The notes: generated from the sequence alone by a model not told the origin. Counted from the stretch's first letter, positions 1-9,197 are shown. The stretch is 64,000 nt of DNA from Janthinobacterium sp. PC23-8 (GCF_002250505.1 NZ_NJGY01000003.1:459977-523976); one strand, 5' to 3'. Program-made: numbers and translations.

Positions 1-993
1 AACGATGTAGGCCTCGGCGCTGCGCTTGTCCGCCGCCGGCGCCGCAGCGGTGCTTGCACAGGATGCTTGCGGACAAAGCGCCATCAGCGCCCTGTCATCG
101 AGCACCAGTTGCGGCGGGCCGGCCGGCGCGCTGATGGTCGCCGCCACCAGAGCGTGGCCGCAGGGGCCCGCCGTGCCGTACTGTATCTGCGCGCAGGAAA
201 GCGTCGCCACGGCCAGCGTGCGCTCGATGCGCAGTCCCAGGCAGCGGCCATCGCGCTCCAGTACCGCCAGCAGGGGCGGCGCCGCCGCCAGCGCCGGCAG
301 GACGCCGTCGAACATGGCGCCATTGAGGATATACACTTCGCGTCCACGCCAGCGGATCACTCCTGCCAGTGGGCCATTCCAGCCGAGCACGGTATCGAGG
401 GGCGGACAAGGCAACACTTCGGCAACCAGCATCGACGGCAGCGCCACTACGCGGCCCGACAGCTCGAAGCTTGCCAGCGACAGGCTGTCGCCGGCTGCCG
501 AGGATGGGCCTGGCAAGTCGATCGCGGCGTATGGCCCGGCCTTTTCACTCCACGCTTGTGCCCGGCGCATCAGGCGCTCGGGCTCGAGCAAGTTCAGTAT
601 CTTGTCGTCGCCGGCGGGGCGCGCCACGAAACGGAAAAAATGGTCGCCATCCTCGCTGTGGCTTACCTGTTCGATGTGGGCGGCCTCGATTTCCCGTACG
701 CTGGCGATGGCGTCGACCGCCAGGGCCGCCAGGCGGCCATCGCCCGCCAGCAACACCACATAGGGACAGGCAATCTCGGCAGGTTGTCCAAGCCAGCAGC
801 GCAGGTCGATCAGGGGCACTGCACGCCCCTGGTGGGAAAATACGCCGATCACGGGGCCTGTGCCCGCTGGCATGGGCAGCAGGTCGGCGGGGCGCGCCAG
901 CGCATGGCGTACATGACAGGCCTCGATGCCCAGGTGCAGCGAGCCGATGCGTACCTGCGCATAAGGGCGTGTGACCGAGGCGGTAGCGGACAT
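1..993 (-). CDS. Double-CheW chemotaxis coupling protein (3' end cut off)
   Basis: Reading leftwards from an ATG at 993, the frame is open to the window edge (331 codons, C-terminus missing). The protein opens with a CheW-like fold (YAQVRIGSLHLGIEA, then GVFSHQGRAVPLIDLRCWLG) and has a second CheW-like half (VVALPSMLVAEVL, GVIRWRGREVYILN), so two CheW domains in tandem are likely. Such proteins couple chemoreceptors to CheA in the cytoplasm. It starts 2 bases after the stop of the PAS-chemoreceptor gene, so the two are almost certainly co-transcribed and probably act in one signalling array. What lies beyond the second domain cannot be seen. Confidence 0.8.
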   Translation of the reverse strand, partial: MSATASVTRPYAQVRIGSLHLGIEACHVRHALARPADLLPMPAGTGPVIGVFSHQGRAVPLIDLRCWLGQPAEIACPYVVLLAGDGRLAALAVDAIASVREIEAAHIEQVSHSEDGDHFFRFVARPAGDDKILNLLEPERLMRRAQAWSEKAGPYAAIDLPGPSSAAGDSLSLASFELSGRVVALPSMLVAEVLPCPPLDTVLGWNGPLAGVIRWRGREVYILNGAMFDGVLPALAAAPPLLAVLERDGRCLGLRIERTLAVATLSCAQIQYGTAGPCGHALVAATISAPAGPPQLVLDDRALMALCPQASCASTAAAPAADKRSAEAYIV

Positions 994-995
994 GA

Positions 996-2717
996 TCAGG
1001 GCGCCGTAGCGGTGGATGCCTGCAGTTCCATCAGCAATTGCGTCACATGCCGGCTGGAATCGACCTGGGTTGCCGTTGCCTCGTCGATCAGGCCGATCGA
1101 GCTGGTGGTGTTATGCACCGACATGCGTATCTGTTCGAAGGACTGGCGCACCTGTTCGGACAGCTTGCCGGTCTGGTCGACGCGGCTGATGGTCGTCTCG
1201 ATCAGGCGTGCGATATTGCGTGCGGCGGTCCCCGATTTTTCCGCCAGCTTGCGGACCTCGTCGGCGACCACCGCGAAGCCCTGGCCGTGCGCGCCGGCAC
1301 GTGCGGCCTCGACGGCCGCATTAAAGGCCAGCAAATTGGTCTGGATGGCAATCTCGCTGATGGTATTGACGATCTCGTGCACATCCTGCGATGATTTCTG
1401 GATCTCCAGGATCGATTCGATCGACTGGCCCAGCAATACACGCCCCTGCTGGGCATGCTGCTCGGTCTGCTGAGCGATGATATTCGCATGCGCGGCGCTC
1501 TTGCCGATGCTGTCGATGGCGCCAGCGAGCTCTTGCATGACAACGCCCATGCCGGCGACGCGGCTGCTGATGGCCTGCTCGCGCCTGACTTGCTGCGTGA
1601 TATCCATGGCAAACTTGACGACCTTGCAGACGTGGCCGTCGGTATCGAGTACCGGATTGTAGGTCGCTTGCAGCCAGATGGCGGCGCCGTGCTTGCCCAG
1701 CCGGTGGAAGCGGGCGCTCTTGAACTTTCCTTCGCCGAGATCGGCCCAGAAGTGACGGTAGTCTTCGCTCTGCACCAGTTGCGGGTCACAGAACATGCTG
1801 TGGTGTTGTCCTACCACTTCGCCCACCGTATAACCGACGGCGCGCAGGAAATTGCCGTTCGCCGCGAGAATATTGCCTCGCATATCGAATTCGATCACGC
1901 CCTGGGAACGGGCGATGGCGTCGATCTTGCCCGCCGTCTCCGAGCTCAGACGCTTGGCGGCGGTGATATCGGTGGCAAACTTGACCACTTTCAGCGGCTT
2001 GCCGTCGGCATCGAGAATGGGGTTATACGAGGCCTGTATCCACACTTCGCGTCCGTGCTTGTCGATGCGGCGAAATTGGCCGGACTGGAACTGGCCGCGT
2101 GCGAGATTGTCCCAGAACTGCCCGTAGTTGGCCGCGCCTGCATCTTCCTCGGTACAGAACAGGCGGTGATGCTGGCCGAGCAGCTCTTCCTCCTGATAAC
2201 TGAAGGCACGCAGAAAATTGTCGTTGGCACGCAGGATCTGGCCGTGCAGATTGAACTCGATCACCGCCTGGACCCGTTCGATGGCCTCGATCTTGCCAGA
2301 AAAATCGAGTTGCGCGCGCATGTCGGCGCTGATGTCGTCGATCAGGGCAATGACATCACCGGCGTGTTCCCGATCGCCCGGCAACGGTATGTAGTGAGCC
2401 TGGACCCACAGCTCGCGGCCTTGCCGGTCCACGCGGCGGTATTTGCCGGACTGGGCCTGTCCTTCGGCCAGCAGCCGCCACAATTCCAGCCCCGCACCCG
2501 CGCGCTCCTGCGTGGACGGGCACAGCACATGGTGGTGTTGACCCAGCAGTTCTTCGCGCTGATAGCCGAACAAGTCCAGTGCAAGCTGGTTCGCTTCGCG
2601 GACGATGCCGTGCAGATCAAATCTCAGCAGCGCCTGCATGCCGCTCAGCGCCCTGACGAGGCCGGTGCTATCGATGTCGGCCCCAGGCACGCGTGGCATG
2701 GTTGTCGGGTAATTCAT
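996..2717 (-). CDS. Soluble chemoreceptor with three PAS domains (BdlA/Aer-like)
   Basis: This 573-residue protein has three consecutive PAS/PAC repeats. Each carries the same core (LFGYQREELLGQHH, AFSYQEEELLGQHH, AVGYTVGEVVGQHH), followed by a short methyl-accepting signalling domain with the hairpin-tip motif [15 protein letters not shown]. There is no membrane segment or HAMP domain, so it should be cytoplasmic. PAS repeats of this type often bind haem or flavin and sense oxygen or redox state; BdlA, a biofilm-dispersal receptor, is a two-PAS relative. The signalling domain is short (roughly 70 residues on each side of the tip). The start at 2717 has GGAGAG just upstream; an in-frame ATG at 2729 is less likely. 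It is probably translated together with the CheW-like gene that follows 2 bases later. Confidence 0.85.
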   Translation of the reverse strand: MNYPTTMPRVPGADIDSTGLVRALSGMQALLRFDLHGIVREANQLALDLFGYQREELLGQHHHVLCPSTQERAGAGLELWRLLAEGQAQSGKYRRVDRQGRELWVQAHYIPLPGDREHAGDVIALIDDISADMRAQLDFSGKIEAIERVQAVIEFNLHGQILRANDNFLRAFSYQEEELLGQHHRLFCTEEDAGAANYGQFWDNLARGQFQSGQFRRIDKHGREVWIQASYNPILDADGKPLKVVKFATDITAAKRLSSETAGKIDAIARSQGVIEFDMRGNILAANGNFLRAVGYTVGEVVGQHHSMFCDPQLVQSEDYRHFWADLGEGKFKSARFHRLGKHGAAIWLQATYNPVLDTDGHVCKVVKFAMDITQQVRREQAISSRVAGMGVVMQELAGAIDSIGKSAAHANIIAQQTEQHAQQGRVLLGQSIESILEIQKSSQDVHEIVNTISEIAIQTNLLAFNAAVEAARAGAHGQGFAVVADEVRKLAEKSGTAARNIARLIETTISRVDQTGKLSEQVRQSFEQIRMSVHNTTSSIGLIDEATATQVDSSRHVTQLLMELQASTATAP

Positions 2718-3135
2718 TGCGCTCTCCATTATCTTGATTGCCAGGCTGGGCCACACCGGCATGCTGACGCAGGCGGCGCGACGGCATAGGGCGGGGGACG
2801 GGGACACCAAGCCGTATCAAATTAAATTAATTTTCGATGATTTATTCAATATTATACGAATAATTTGAATTCATCGATAAATAAATCAAATTTTGATGCT
2901 GGCTGGACACACCGCTGGCGCCAGGCCCGGCATCGGCAGGCGCGATGGCTGGCATGAAAGGGCAGGGGCGCATGCGTGGTTGGGGGCGACGGCTCGGCCG
3001 TGCTCCGTCCGGAGGGGGATGTCGGGCCGATGAGGCAGGAAGCCTCATCGTGGCGGCCGGTGTGCGGCCGCTTGGGGGCGCAGCATTTCCGCGCAGCCTG
3101 GCATCAGAGGCAAGCTGCGCGCAGACAGGGCCTGC
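2718..3135. other. Intergenic region with AT-rich promoter and a perfect hairpin
   Basis: No gene is supported here. Positions 2815-2890 are strikingly AT-rich compared with the surroundings and contain a TATAAT on the minus strand (2856-2851), the best candidate -10 element for the PAS-chemoreceptor gene. At 3028-3050 there is a perfect 9-bp stem with a 5-base loop (CGATGAGGC / GCCTCATCG), downstream of the small gene ending at 3136. It has no T-tract on either strand, so it may stabilise an mRNA end rather than terminate transcription. Confidence 0.4.
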
Positions 3136-3504
3136 CTACTTCCTTGGCTCGTGGATGCGAAACTTCCTGACCACGCCGGCGCGGTCGAACATTACCGCCA
3201 CTTCGCGCGTGCCTTTGGCGCCCGGCAAGGGCAGGAAGCGGCTGGCGGAAGAGCCTTGCAGCTGGTTCTTGTAGACCCAGACTTCATAGCCGGGGTCGAG
3301 TTTGACCACGGTGGCGCTGCCCAGGGCGGCGTCGAGGTCGAGGCGGGTGGTCTTGCCGACGGTAATATTTTTATAGATGGCGCCGTCGGCGGGCGCGCGG
3401 TTGACGGTGTATTCGCTGGCGCTGCACACGGCCATGCTCACAGCCGCGAGGCAAGAAAACGCCAGTTTCAAAAAAGTAGTCATAGCAGTAGTCCCGGTGC
3501 GCAT
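3136..3504 (-). CDS. Small BamE/OmlA-like envelope protein
   Basis: This exported protein of about 122 residues has a hydrophobic leader (LKLAFSCLAAVSMAVCSA) and then a fold resembling the SmpA/OmlA/BamE type. The pattern is VGKTTRLDLDAALG, then GYEVWVYKNQ, then VAVMFDRAGVVRKFRI. The start at 3504 has GGAAG at a suitable distance; an ATG at 3483 gives a tighter signal peptide but a weak ribosome site. The cysteine in the leader is a poor lipobox, so it may be periplasmic rather than a lipoprotein. The same pattern recurs in the lipoproteins at 43659 and 47022, so it belongs to a local paralogue family. This copy stands alone, without the partner gene the other two have. Its exact function is unknown. 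Confidence 0.6.
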   Translation of the reverse strand: MRTGTTAMTTFLKLAFSCLAAVSMAVCSASEYTVNRAPADGAIYKNITVGKTTRLDLDAALGSATVVKLDPGYEVWVYKNQLQGSSASRFLPLPGAKGTREVAVMFDRAGVVRKFRIHEPRK

Positions 3505-3633
3505 CACTGCTTCCAATCTCAGAGGGGACGGGCGTGATGTCGAGGGAGAGTGTGCTTGCATTTGTAACGATCTGCTACATGAATATACAAAGGAGCAGGA
3601 AACGATACCGATGGTACCGGAAAACGCACCTTT

Positions 3634-4134
3634 TCAGCGCCCTTGCAGTACCTCGGTCGATACCGCCAGGGTTTCCTTGATTTCTTCCATCACCACATAG
3701 CTCTTCGATTGCGCCGCGCCCGGCAGCTGCAGCAGCATGTCGCCCAGCAATTTTCGGTACTCGGCCATTTCATGGATGCGCGCCTTGATCAGGTAGTCAA
3801 AGTCCCCCGAGACCAGATGGCATTCCTGTACCTCGGGAATCTGCAGCACTTCGCGCCGGAATTGCTCGAAGGCCGAGGCCGATTTCTGATTGAGCGTGAT
3901 TTCGACAAACACCAGCAATTTGGCGCCCAGCGCGGCCGGGTTGACCTTGGCGTGGTAGCCCGTGATGACGCCGTCGCGCTCCATGCGCTTGACCCGCTCG
4001 ATGCACGGCGTGATCGACAAGCCGACCTGTTCTCCCAAGTCTTTCATCGAGATGCGGCCGTCCTGTTGCAGGATGCGCAGGATGTGCCGGTCCAGCTTGT
4101 CGAGGCCGCGCGACGACTCTTTTAGAATTCTCAT
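3634..4134 (-). CDS. dadR: Lrp/AsnC-family regulator of D-alanine catabolism
   Basis: This 166-residue protein has the Lrp layout. An N-terminal winged helix-turn-helix (LDKLDRHILRILQQDGRIS, then DLGEQVGLSITPCIERVKRME) is followed by an effector-binding RAM domain (VFVEITL ... VQECHLVSGDFDYLIKARI). It is divergent from dadA and dadX across a 116-bp AT-rich gap. In other proteobacteria that arrangement marks DadR, which responds to alanine and controls the dad genes. The family assignment is firm; the specific role is inferred from position. The gap should hold its binding sites, though no single operator stands out. Confidence 0.88.
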   Translation of the reverse strand: MRILKESSRGLDKLDRHILRILQQDGRISMKDLGEQVGLSITPCIERVKRMERDGVITGYHAKVNPAALGAKLLVFVEITLNQKSASAFEQFRREVLQIPEVQECHLVSGDFDYLIKARIHEMAEYRKLLGDMLLQLPGAAQSKSYVVMEEIKETLAVSTEVLQGR

Positions 4135-4250
4135 GGATTTTTATGATTATTTGCTGAATATCTCGGTTTATACGTGAACATATGCTGGGCAGTTGGCAAT
4201 ATCATAGCGGTAAATCTGGCAATTTGCCCTAAAAATAAATCGAGGAAATT

Positions 4251-5540
4251 ATGCGTATCGTGATTCTGGGTAGCGGCGTCATCGGCGTCACCAGTGCCTA
4301 CTATCTGGCCAAGGCAGGCCATGACGTGACCGTCATCGACCGCCAGCCTGGTCCGGCACTGGAAACCAGCTTCGCCAACGCGGGGCAAATTTCTCCCGGT
4401 TACGCCTCGCCGTGGGCGGCGCCGGGGATTCCCTTGAAAGCCGTGAAATGGATGATGCAGCGCCATGCGCCATTGTCGATCTCGCTCGACGGCAGCATGG
4501 CGCAGCTGAAATGGATGTGGCAGATGTTGCGCAACTGCACCCCCGAGGCCTACGCCGTCAACAAGGAGCGCATGGTGCGCCTGGCCGAATACAGCCGCGA
4601 CTGCTTCAAGGTCTTGCGTCTTGAAGCCGGCATTACCTACGAAGGCCGCCAGCAAGGCACGATGCAATTGTTCCGCACTGAAAAGCAGTACAACGACGCG
4701 GCCAAGGATATCGACGTGCTGCGCGACGCCGGCGTGCCGTTCGAGGTGTTGCAGCGCGATCAATTGTCGCGCGCCGAGCCGGCTTTGGCAGCGGTCAAGG
4801 ACAAATTGTTCGGCGGCCTGCGCCTGCCCAACGATGAAACCGGCGACTGCCAGCTGTTTACCACGCGCCTGGCCGACATGGCCGTCAAGCTGGGCGTGCA
4901 ATTTCGCTACGGTGTGGCGATCGACGCGCTCCTGACGCAGGGCGACAACATTGCCGGCGTGCAGTGCGGCGGCGAGGTGGTGAAGGCCGACGCCTATGTG
5001 GTGGCGCTCGGTTCCTATTCGACCACCTTGCTCAATCCCTTGCTGGGCATTCCCGTGTATCCATTGAAGGGCTATTCGATCACCGTGCCCATCGTCAATG
5101 CGGCCAAGGCGCCGGTGTCGACCATCCTCGACGAAACCTACAAGATTGCGGTGACGCGTTTCGATGACCGTATCCGCGTCGGCGGCATGGCCGAGATCGC
5201 CGGCTACGACCTGCGTTTGAATCCACGCCGCCGCGAAACCCTGGAAATGGTGGTCAACGACCTGTTCCCGGGCGGTGGCAATACCAGCGAGGCAAGCTTC
5301 TGGACCGGGCTGCGGCCGATGACGCCGGACGGCACGCCCATCGTTGGCCGCACGCCGCTGCGCAATCTGTACCTGAACACGGGTCACGGCACCCTGGGCT
5401 GGACCATGTCCTGCGGTTCGGCGCAATTGCTGGCCGACCTGATATCGTCGAAGCAGCCGGCGATCCAGGCCGACGACCTGTCCGTGGGCCGCTACAATGG
5501 CGGCGAGCAGCGCGGCAAGCTGCACTATGCGGAGGCGTAA
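4251..5540 (+). CDS. dadA: D-amino acid dehydrogenase small subunit
   Basis: This 429-residue FAD-dependent oxidoreductase begins with the dinucleotide-binding motif GSGVIG (residues 7-12) and carries family hallmarks such as [20 protein letters not shown] and [13 protein letters not shown] near the C-terminus. It oxidises D-alanine and other D-amino acids to 2-oxo acids, passing electrons into the respiratory chain at the inner membrane. AGGAA lies just before the ATG. The alanine racemase gene follows after 6 bases. Together they convert L-alanine to D-alanine and on to pyruvate. Length and motifs are normal for DadA. Confidence 0.95.
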   Translation: MRIVILGSGVIGVTSAYYLAKAGHDVTVIDRQPGPALETSFANAGQISPGYASPWAAPGIPLKAVKWMMQRHAPLSISLDGSMAQLKWMWQMLRNCTPEAYAVNKERMVRLAEYSRDCFKVLRLEAGITYEGRQQGTMQLFRTEKQYNDAAKDIDVLRDAGVPFEVLQRDQLSRAEPALAAVKDKLFGGLRLPNDETGDCQLFTTRLADMAVKLGVQFRYGVAIDALLTQGDNIAGVQCGGEVVKADAYVVALGSYSTTLLNPLLGIPVYPLKGYSITVPIVNAAKAPVSTILDETYKIAVTRFDDRIRVGGMAEIAGYDLRLNPRRRETLEMVVNDLFPGGGNTSEASFWTGLRPMTPDGTPIVGRTPLRNLYLNTGHGTLGWTMSCGSAQLLADLISSKQPAIQADDLSVGRYNGGEQRGKLHYAEA

Positions 5541-5546
5541 TCCCAG

Positions 5547-6695
5547 ATGAGCAAGGTAACAGAGGCAACGAATAACATGACGGCGCAGAAGCGTAGCGGC
5601 GCCATCCTGACGATCGATATCGACGCCGTGCGCGCCAACTACCGGCTGCTGCGCGAGCGTGCGCATCCGGTCGCCTGTTCGGCGGTGGTCAAATCCGACG
5701 CCTATGGCCTGGGCGCGGCGCAAGTGGCGCCCGCCCTGTATGAGGAAGGTTGCCGGCATTTTTTTGTCGCGCACCTGGAAGAGGGCATCAGCCTGCGTCC
5801 GCACGTGGCGCCGGACGCGGCCATTTTTGTCCTGCACGGCCCGCCGGTCGGCACGGAGGGCGAATTCACCCGGCATGGCCTGGTTCCGGTGCTCAACAGC
5901 GCGCCGCAGGTGGCCGGCTGGCGCGCGCACGCCGCCGCGCTCGACCGTCAGCTCGACGCCGTGGTGCAGGTCGATACGGGCATGTCGCGCATGGGCATGT
6001 CGCCACAGGAAATCGACGACTGGCTGGCCGATGCGCATTATCTCGACGGCATCAAGGTGCTGTACCTGATGAGCCATCTGGCCTGCGCCGACGAGCGCTA
6101 CCATCCGGCCAACGCCCAGCAGCTGGCGCGTTTCCTGGAAATCCGCGCGCGCCTGCCTGCGTTCCCTGCCAGCCTGGCCAATTCTTCTGGCGTGTTCCTG
6201 TCGCCCGACTACCATTTCGAGCTGGTGCGTCCTGGCGCGGCCCTGTACGGCATCACGCCGCAGGCGGGCGAGCCCAATCCGTTGCGATCGGTGGTGACCC
6301 TGCAGGGCAAGGTGATACAGACGCGCACGATTAATGCGGGCGAGCATGTCGGCTACAGCTGCCGCTATACGGCCACCGGGCCTTGCGTGGTGGCCACCGT
6401 TTCCGTCGGTTACGCCGACGGCTGGCTGCGCAGCATGAGCAACCAGGGCGTGGCCGTCATCGACGGCGTGCGCGTGCCGCAGGTGGGCGCCATTTCCATG
6501 GATTCGATTACGCTCGATGTGAGCAATATCGACGCCGCGCGGGTGGCGCCCGGGCAACTGGTCGACCTGATCTGCCCTGAGCACCCGGTCGACGCCGTGG
6601 CCGCCATGGCCCACACCATCGGCTACGAGGTGCTGACCAATCTTGGCGGACGGTATTTCCGCATATATACAGGTCTTGCCGTCCCCTCCAACTGA
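5547..6695 (+). CDS. dadX: Catabolic alanine racemase
   Basis: This is a fold-type III PLP enzyme of 382 residues. The PLP lysine is in AVVKSDAYGLG (Lys49), and the C-terminal β-domain holds the GYSCRYTATG and GAISMDS segments that normally form the second half of the active site. It interconverts L- and D-alanine. Its place directly after dadA makes it the catabolic isozyme (DadX) rather than the biosynthetic Alr. The first ATG (5547) is preceded by GGAGG at 11 bases; an ATG at 5577 is an alternative and would remove a ten-residue tail that is not conserved. A terminator follows at 6738. Confidence 0.93.
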   Translation: MSKVTEATNNMTAQKRSGAILTIDIDAVRANYRLLRERAHPVACSAVVKSDAYGLGAAQVAPALYEEGCRHFFVAHLEEGISLRPHVAPDAAIFVLHGPPVGTEGEFTRHGLVPVLNSAPQVAGWRAHAAALDRQLDAVVQVDTGMSRMGMSPQEIDDWLADAHYLDGIKVLYLMSHLACADERYHPANAQQLARFLEIRARLPAFPASLANSSGVFLSPDYHFELVRPGAALYGITPQAGEPNPLRSVVTLQGKVIQTRTINAGEHVGYSCRYTATGPCVVATVSVGYADGWLRSMSNQGVAVIDGVRVPQVGAISMDSITLDVSNIDAARVAPGQLVDLICPEHPVDAVAAMAHTIGYEVLTNLGGRYFRIYTGLAVPSN

Positions 6696-6737
6696 CCTTC
6701 TGGCGTGCAGACGCCTGCAATACTTGTGTGGCAAGAT

Positions 6738-6775
6738 AGGCCTGTCGTGATGTTCACTACAGGCCTTTTCTTTTT
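6738..6775 (+). terminator. Rho-independent terminator after dadX
   Basis: An 8-bp stem (AGGCCTGT / ACAGGCCT) with a 13-base loop is followed directly by TTTCTTTTT. It closes the dadA-dadX unit and separates it from the FMN reductase gene. Confidence 0.8.
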
Positions 6776-6793
6776 ACCACACCGGAGGATTAC

Positions 6794-7351
6794 ATGAGTC
6801 TATATCAAGTCGCAATCATCGTTGGCAGCCTGCGCAAGGATTCCTTCAACCGCCAGCTCGCTGACGCCATCGTCAAGCTGGCGCCGCCCGAATTGTCGTT
6901 CAAGCAGATCGAGATCGGCGACCTGCCGCTGTACAACCAGGACGACGACGGCGCCCAGGCGCCGCAAGTGTTGCGCCTGAAGACCGAGATCGCCGATGCG
7001 CAAGCGCTGCTGTTCATCACCCCTGAATACAACCGTTCGATTCCCGGCGTGCTGAAAAACGCCATCGACCATGGCTCGCGCCCTTACGGCCAGAGCGTCT
7101 GGGGCGGCAAGCCTGGCGCCGTGCTGGGCGTGTCGGTCGGCGCCATCGGCACCGCCATGGCGCAGCAGCATTTGCGCAATGTGCTGGCCTACCTCGACGT
7201 GCCACTGTTGGGCCAGCCGGAAATGTTTATCCATGCCAAGGACGGCCTGTTCGATGAGAACGGCAATATCGGCGAAGCCAGCCTGGGCTTTTTCCAGGCC
7301 TGGATGCAGCGTTATGTCGAGTGGGTCAAGCAACACGCGATCCACGCCTGA
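6794..7351 (+). CDS. NADPH-dependent FMN reductase (flavodoxin-like)
   Basis: This 185-residue protein has the flavin phosphate loop GSLRKDSFNR near the N-terminus and PEYNRSIPGVLKNAID in the middle. Both are typical of the FMN-reductase family that includes ChrR-type quinone/chromate reductases and azoreductases. Such cytoplasmic enzymes carry out two-electron reduction of quinones or other electrophiles with NAD(P)H. GGAGG precedes the ATG. It appears to be a single-gene unit, converging with the YceI operon 40 bp away. The physiological substrate cannot be told from sequence. Confidence 0.9.
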   Translation: MSLYQVAIIVGSLRKDSFNRQLADAIVKLAPPELSFKQIEIGDLPLYNQDDDGAQAPQVLRLKTEIADAQALLFITPEYNRSIPGVLKNAIDHGSRPYGQSVWGGKPGAVLGVSVGAIGTAMAQQHLRNVLAYLDVPLLGQPEMFIHAKDGLFDENGNIGEASLGFFQAWMQRYVEWVKQHAIHA

Positions 7352-7391
7352 ACCCCCATGGCGACTGCGGCGCCTGGCCCGCGCCCGCCGT

Positions 7392-7970
7392 TCAATCGAC
7401 CTTCAGCAAGCCTTCGGCCTGGATCGCCAGCTTGATCTCGGGCCTGAAGCCCAGGTCCAGGTTGACGGTCACGCCAAAGTCGGCGCGGTTGAAGCTGGCA
7501 AAGGCATTGACGCCGCATACTTCGCGCTTGTACAGCGGGCTTTGCATGCATTTGAAGCTGTCGATCTGCAGCTTGAGCGGCCTTGTCACGCCGTTCAGGG
7601 TCAGTTCGCCGATCACTTCCACCGGCCGCTCGCCGTCGAAACGCATGCTGCTGCCACGGTAGACGGCGGTCGGGTATTTTTCGGCGTCGAGGATGCGCGC
7701 CGACTTGAGCACGGCGTTCATGGCTGCATGGCCGACATCGACCGAGGCCGTCTCTACCGTCACCTCCAGGGTGCCGGTCCTGGCCTGGCGGTCCAGCACC
7801 ACGCTGCCGCCGCTCCTGGTAAATTTGCCGCGCCATACCGACATGCCGCCCCAGTGATCGGTCTCAAAACTGGGATAGGTGTGGCTGGGCAGCAAGGTGT
7901 AGGTCTCGGCGGCACGGGCCGGCGCCGCCAGCGAGCTGGCCAGGGCGGCGGCGATCAGGATGGATTTCAT
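7392..7970 (-). CDS. YceI-family periplasmic protein (first copy)
   Basis: The start at 7970 gives a clean signal peptide (MKSILIAAALASSLAAPARA) followed by a YceI lipocalin-like domain: LLPSHTYPSFETDHWGG, GTLEVTVETASVDVG, EVIGELTLNGVTRPLKL. YceI proteins are periplasmic and bind amphiphilic molecules such as polyisoprenoid quinones. It contains a Cys pair (residues spanning KCMQSPLYKREVC) that could form a disulphide. It is last in an operon with another YceI gene and a cytochrome b561, as in the E. coli yceJ-yceI pair. Confidence 0.9.
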   Translation of the reverse strand: MKSILIAAALASSLAAPARAAETYTLLPSHTYPSFETDHWGGMSVWRGKFTRSGGSVVLDRQARTGTLEVTVETASVDVGHAAMNAVLKSARILDAEKYPTAVYRGSSMRFDGERPVEVIGELTLNGVTRPLKLQIDSFKCMQSPLYKREVCGVNAFASFNRADFGVTVNLDLGFRPEIKLAIQAEGLLKVD

Positions 7971-8011
7971 GTGGTTTTTCCTTGTGGAAGCAATAGCTTG
8001 AGGGGAACAGC

Positions 8012-8566
8012 TCATTGGGACGCCGTGACCAGGCGCAGTTTCAACGTCACTTCATCGGCCACCAGCGAGGTGTCTTTCCACTCCTGTTCGCCGATATTGA
8101 ATTGCAGCCGCTTGATCGGCAACGTGCCGTCGAACACCGACGCCTTGCCTGCCTGGCTCAGCTGCACAGGTATCGCCACCTCGGCTGTCTTGCCCTTGAT
8201 GGTGAGCTGTCCTTGCACCGTGAAACGGCCGGGGCCGGTTTGCCTGACCGCGCTGGAAACGAACACCGCCTTCGGAAACGCGGCCGCATTGAACCAGGTC
8301 TTGCTGCGCACTTCGCGGTTATAGCTTTCGTCGCCAATATCAAAACTGTGCACATCGACTTCCAGGCGCACCCGCGCCTGCTCGGGCCTGGCCGGGTCGA
8401 ATTGCATGTCGAGCGCATATTTCTGGAATTTGCCGTCCAGCGGCACACCCATTTGCCTGAAGCCGGCGACGATGCTGCTTTTTTGCATGTCGAGCGGCGT
8501 CTGGGCGCCGGCCACCAGCGGCGGAAGCAGGGCGAGGGCGGCAGCGCCGTAAAGAATGAAAGTCAT
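8012..8566 (-). CDS. YceI-family periplasmic protein (second copy)
   Basis: This 184-residue exported protein starts at 8566 behind AGGAGAAACCCGC and has a signal peptide ending near LVAGA. The YceI pattern is visible (KSSIVAGFRQMGVPLDGKFQKY, VEVDVHSFDIGDESYNREVRSKTWFN in outline, and LTIKGKTAEVAIPV) but differs clearly from the neighbouring YceI protein, so this is an old duplication or two independent family members. It probably binds a lipid or quinone in the periplasm and works with the cytochrome b561 encoded just upstream. Confidence 0.88.
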   Translation of the reverse strand: MTFILYGAAALALLPPLVAGAQTPLDMQKSSIVAGFRQMGVPLDGKFQKYALDMQFDPARPEQARVRLEVDVHSFDIGDESYNREVRSKTWFNAAAFPKAVFVSSAVRQTGPGRFTVQGQLTIKGKTAEVAIPVQLSQAGKASVFDGTLPIKRLQFNIGEQEWKDTSLVADEVTLKLRLVTASQ

Positions 8567-8599
8567 GCGGGTTTCTCCTGAAAAAAAATCTGGATGCAT

Positions 8600-9169
8600 T
8601 TATTGCTTGGGCCTGAGAAACGGCAACATGCGGGCGAGCAAGTTGTCGCGGTCGATGCACTGATGCTTGAGCGCGGCCAGCACATGCAGGCACACCAGCG
8701 CCAGCAAGCTGTAGTTGAGCAGCCAGTGCGCGCTTTTCAGCGCCGCCTTCCAGCCCGGGTCGGGGGCCATCAGGGCGGGAATGTCGAGCACGCCGAACAG
8801 CACCACCGGCACGCCGGCCGCCTGGCTGTACAACAAACCCGACAGCGGCACCGCCAATAGCAGGCAGTACAGCGCCAGATGCGCCAGGTGGGCGGCGCGC
8901 CGTTGCCAGCGCCCCATGGCCGCCGGCATGGCCGGCACCGCGCGCAGCAAACGCCACAGCAGGCGCGGCAGCATCGTCAGCAGCACGGTCAGGCCTATCC
9001 ATTTGTGCCAGGAAAAGTACTTCAGCTTGGTGGGCGTCAGGCCGGGGATGTCGGTCATCAACAGCCCCAGTGCAAAGCAAGCACCCACCAGCAGCGCGGC
9101 CAGCCAGTGCAGGAAGATGGCCGTGCCGGCATAGCCCGGCGCGGCGTGGGGAAGGGTGGAGTGCGTCAT
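8600..9169 (-). CDS. Cytochrome b561-family membrane protein
   Basis: This protein of about 189 residues has four membrane helices and the b561 histidine pattern: HWLAALLVGACFALGLLM, HKWIGLTVLLTMLPRLLW, HLALYCLLLAVPLSG and SLLALVCLHVLAALKHQ. These His residues ligate two b haems in the inner membrane, and the protein moves electrons between quinol and a periplasmic partner. The start at 9169 has AGGA six bases upstream; the ATG at 9175 would be too close. It is the first gene of the three-gene operon with two YceI proteins, matching the E. coli yceJ-yceI arrangement. Confidence 0.9.
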   Translation of the reverse strand: MTHSTLPHAAPGYAGTAIFLHWLAALLVGACFALGLLMTDIPGLTPTKLKYFSWHKWIGLTVLLTMLPRLLWRLLRAVPAMPAAMGRWQRRAAHLAHLALYCLLLAVPLSGLLYSQAAGVPVVLFGVLDIPALMAPDPGWKAALKSAHWLLNYSLLALVCLHVLAALKHQCIDRDNLLARMLPFLRPKQ

Positions 9170-9197
9170 GGTCATTCCTGGCGTGAAGTAAAAGAAA

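Noticed and set aside
4131..6734. Very long open frame on the minus strand opposite dadA and dadX
   Set aside because: It is the antisense shadow of two well-recognised genes in GC-rich DNA; its translation is His/Arg/Gly-rich without any domain.
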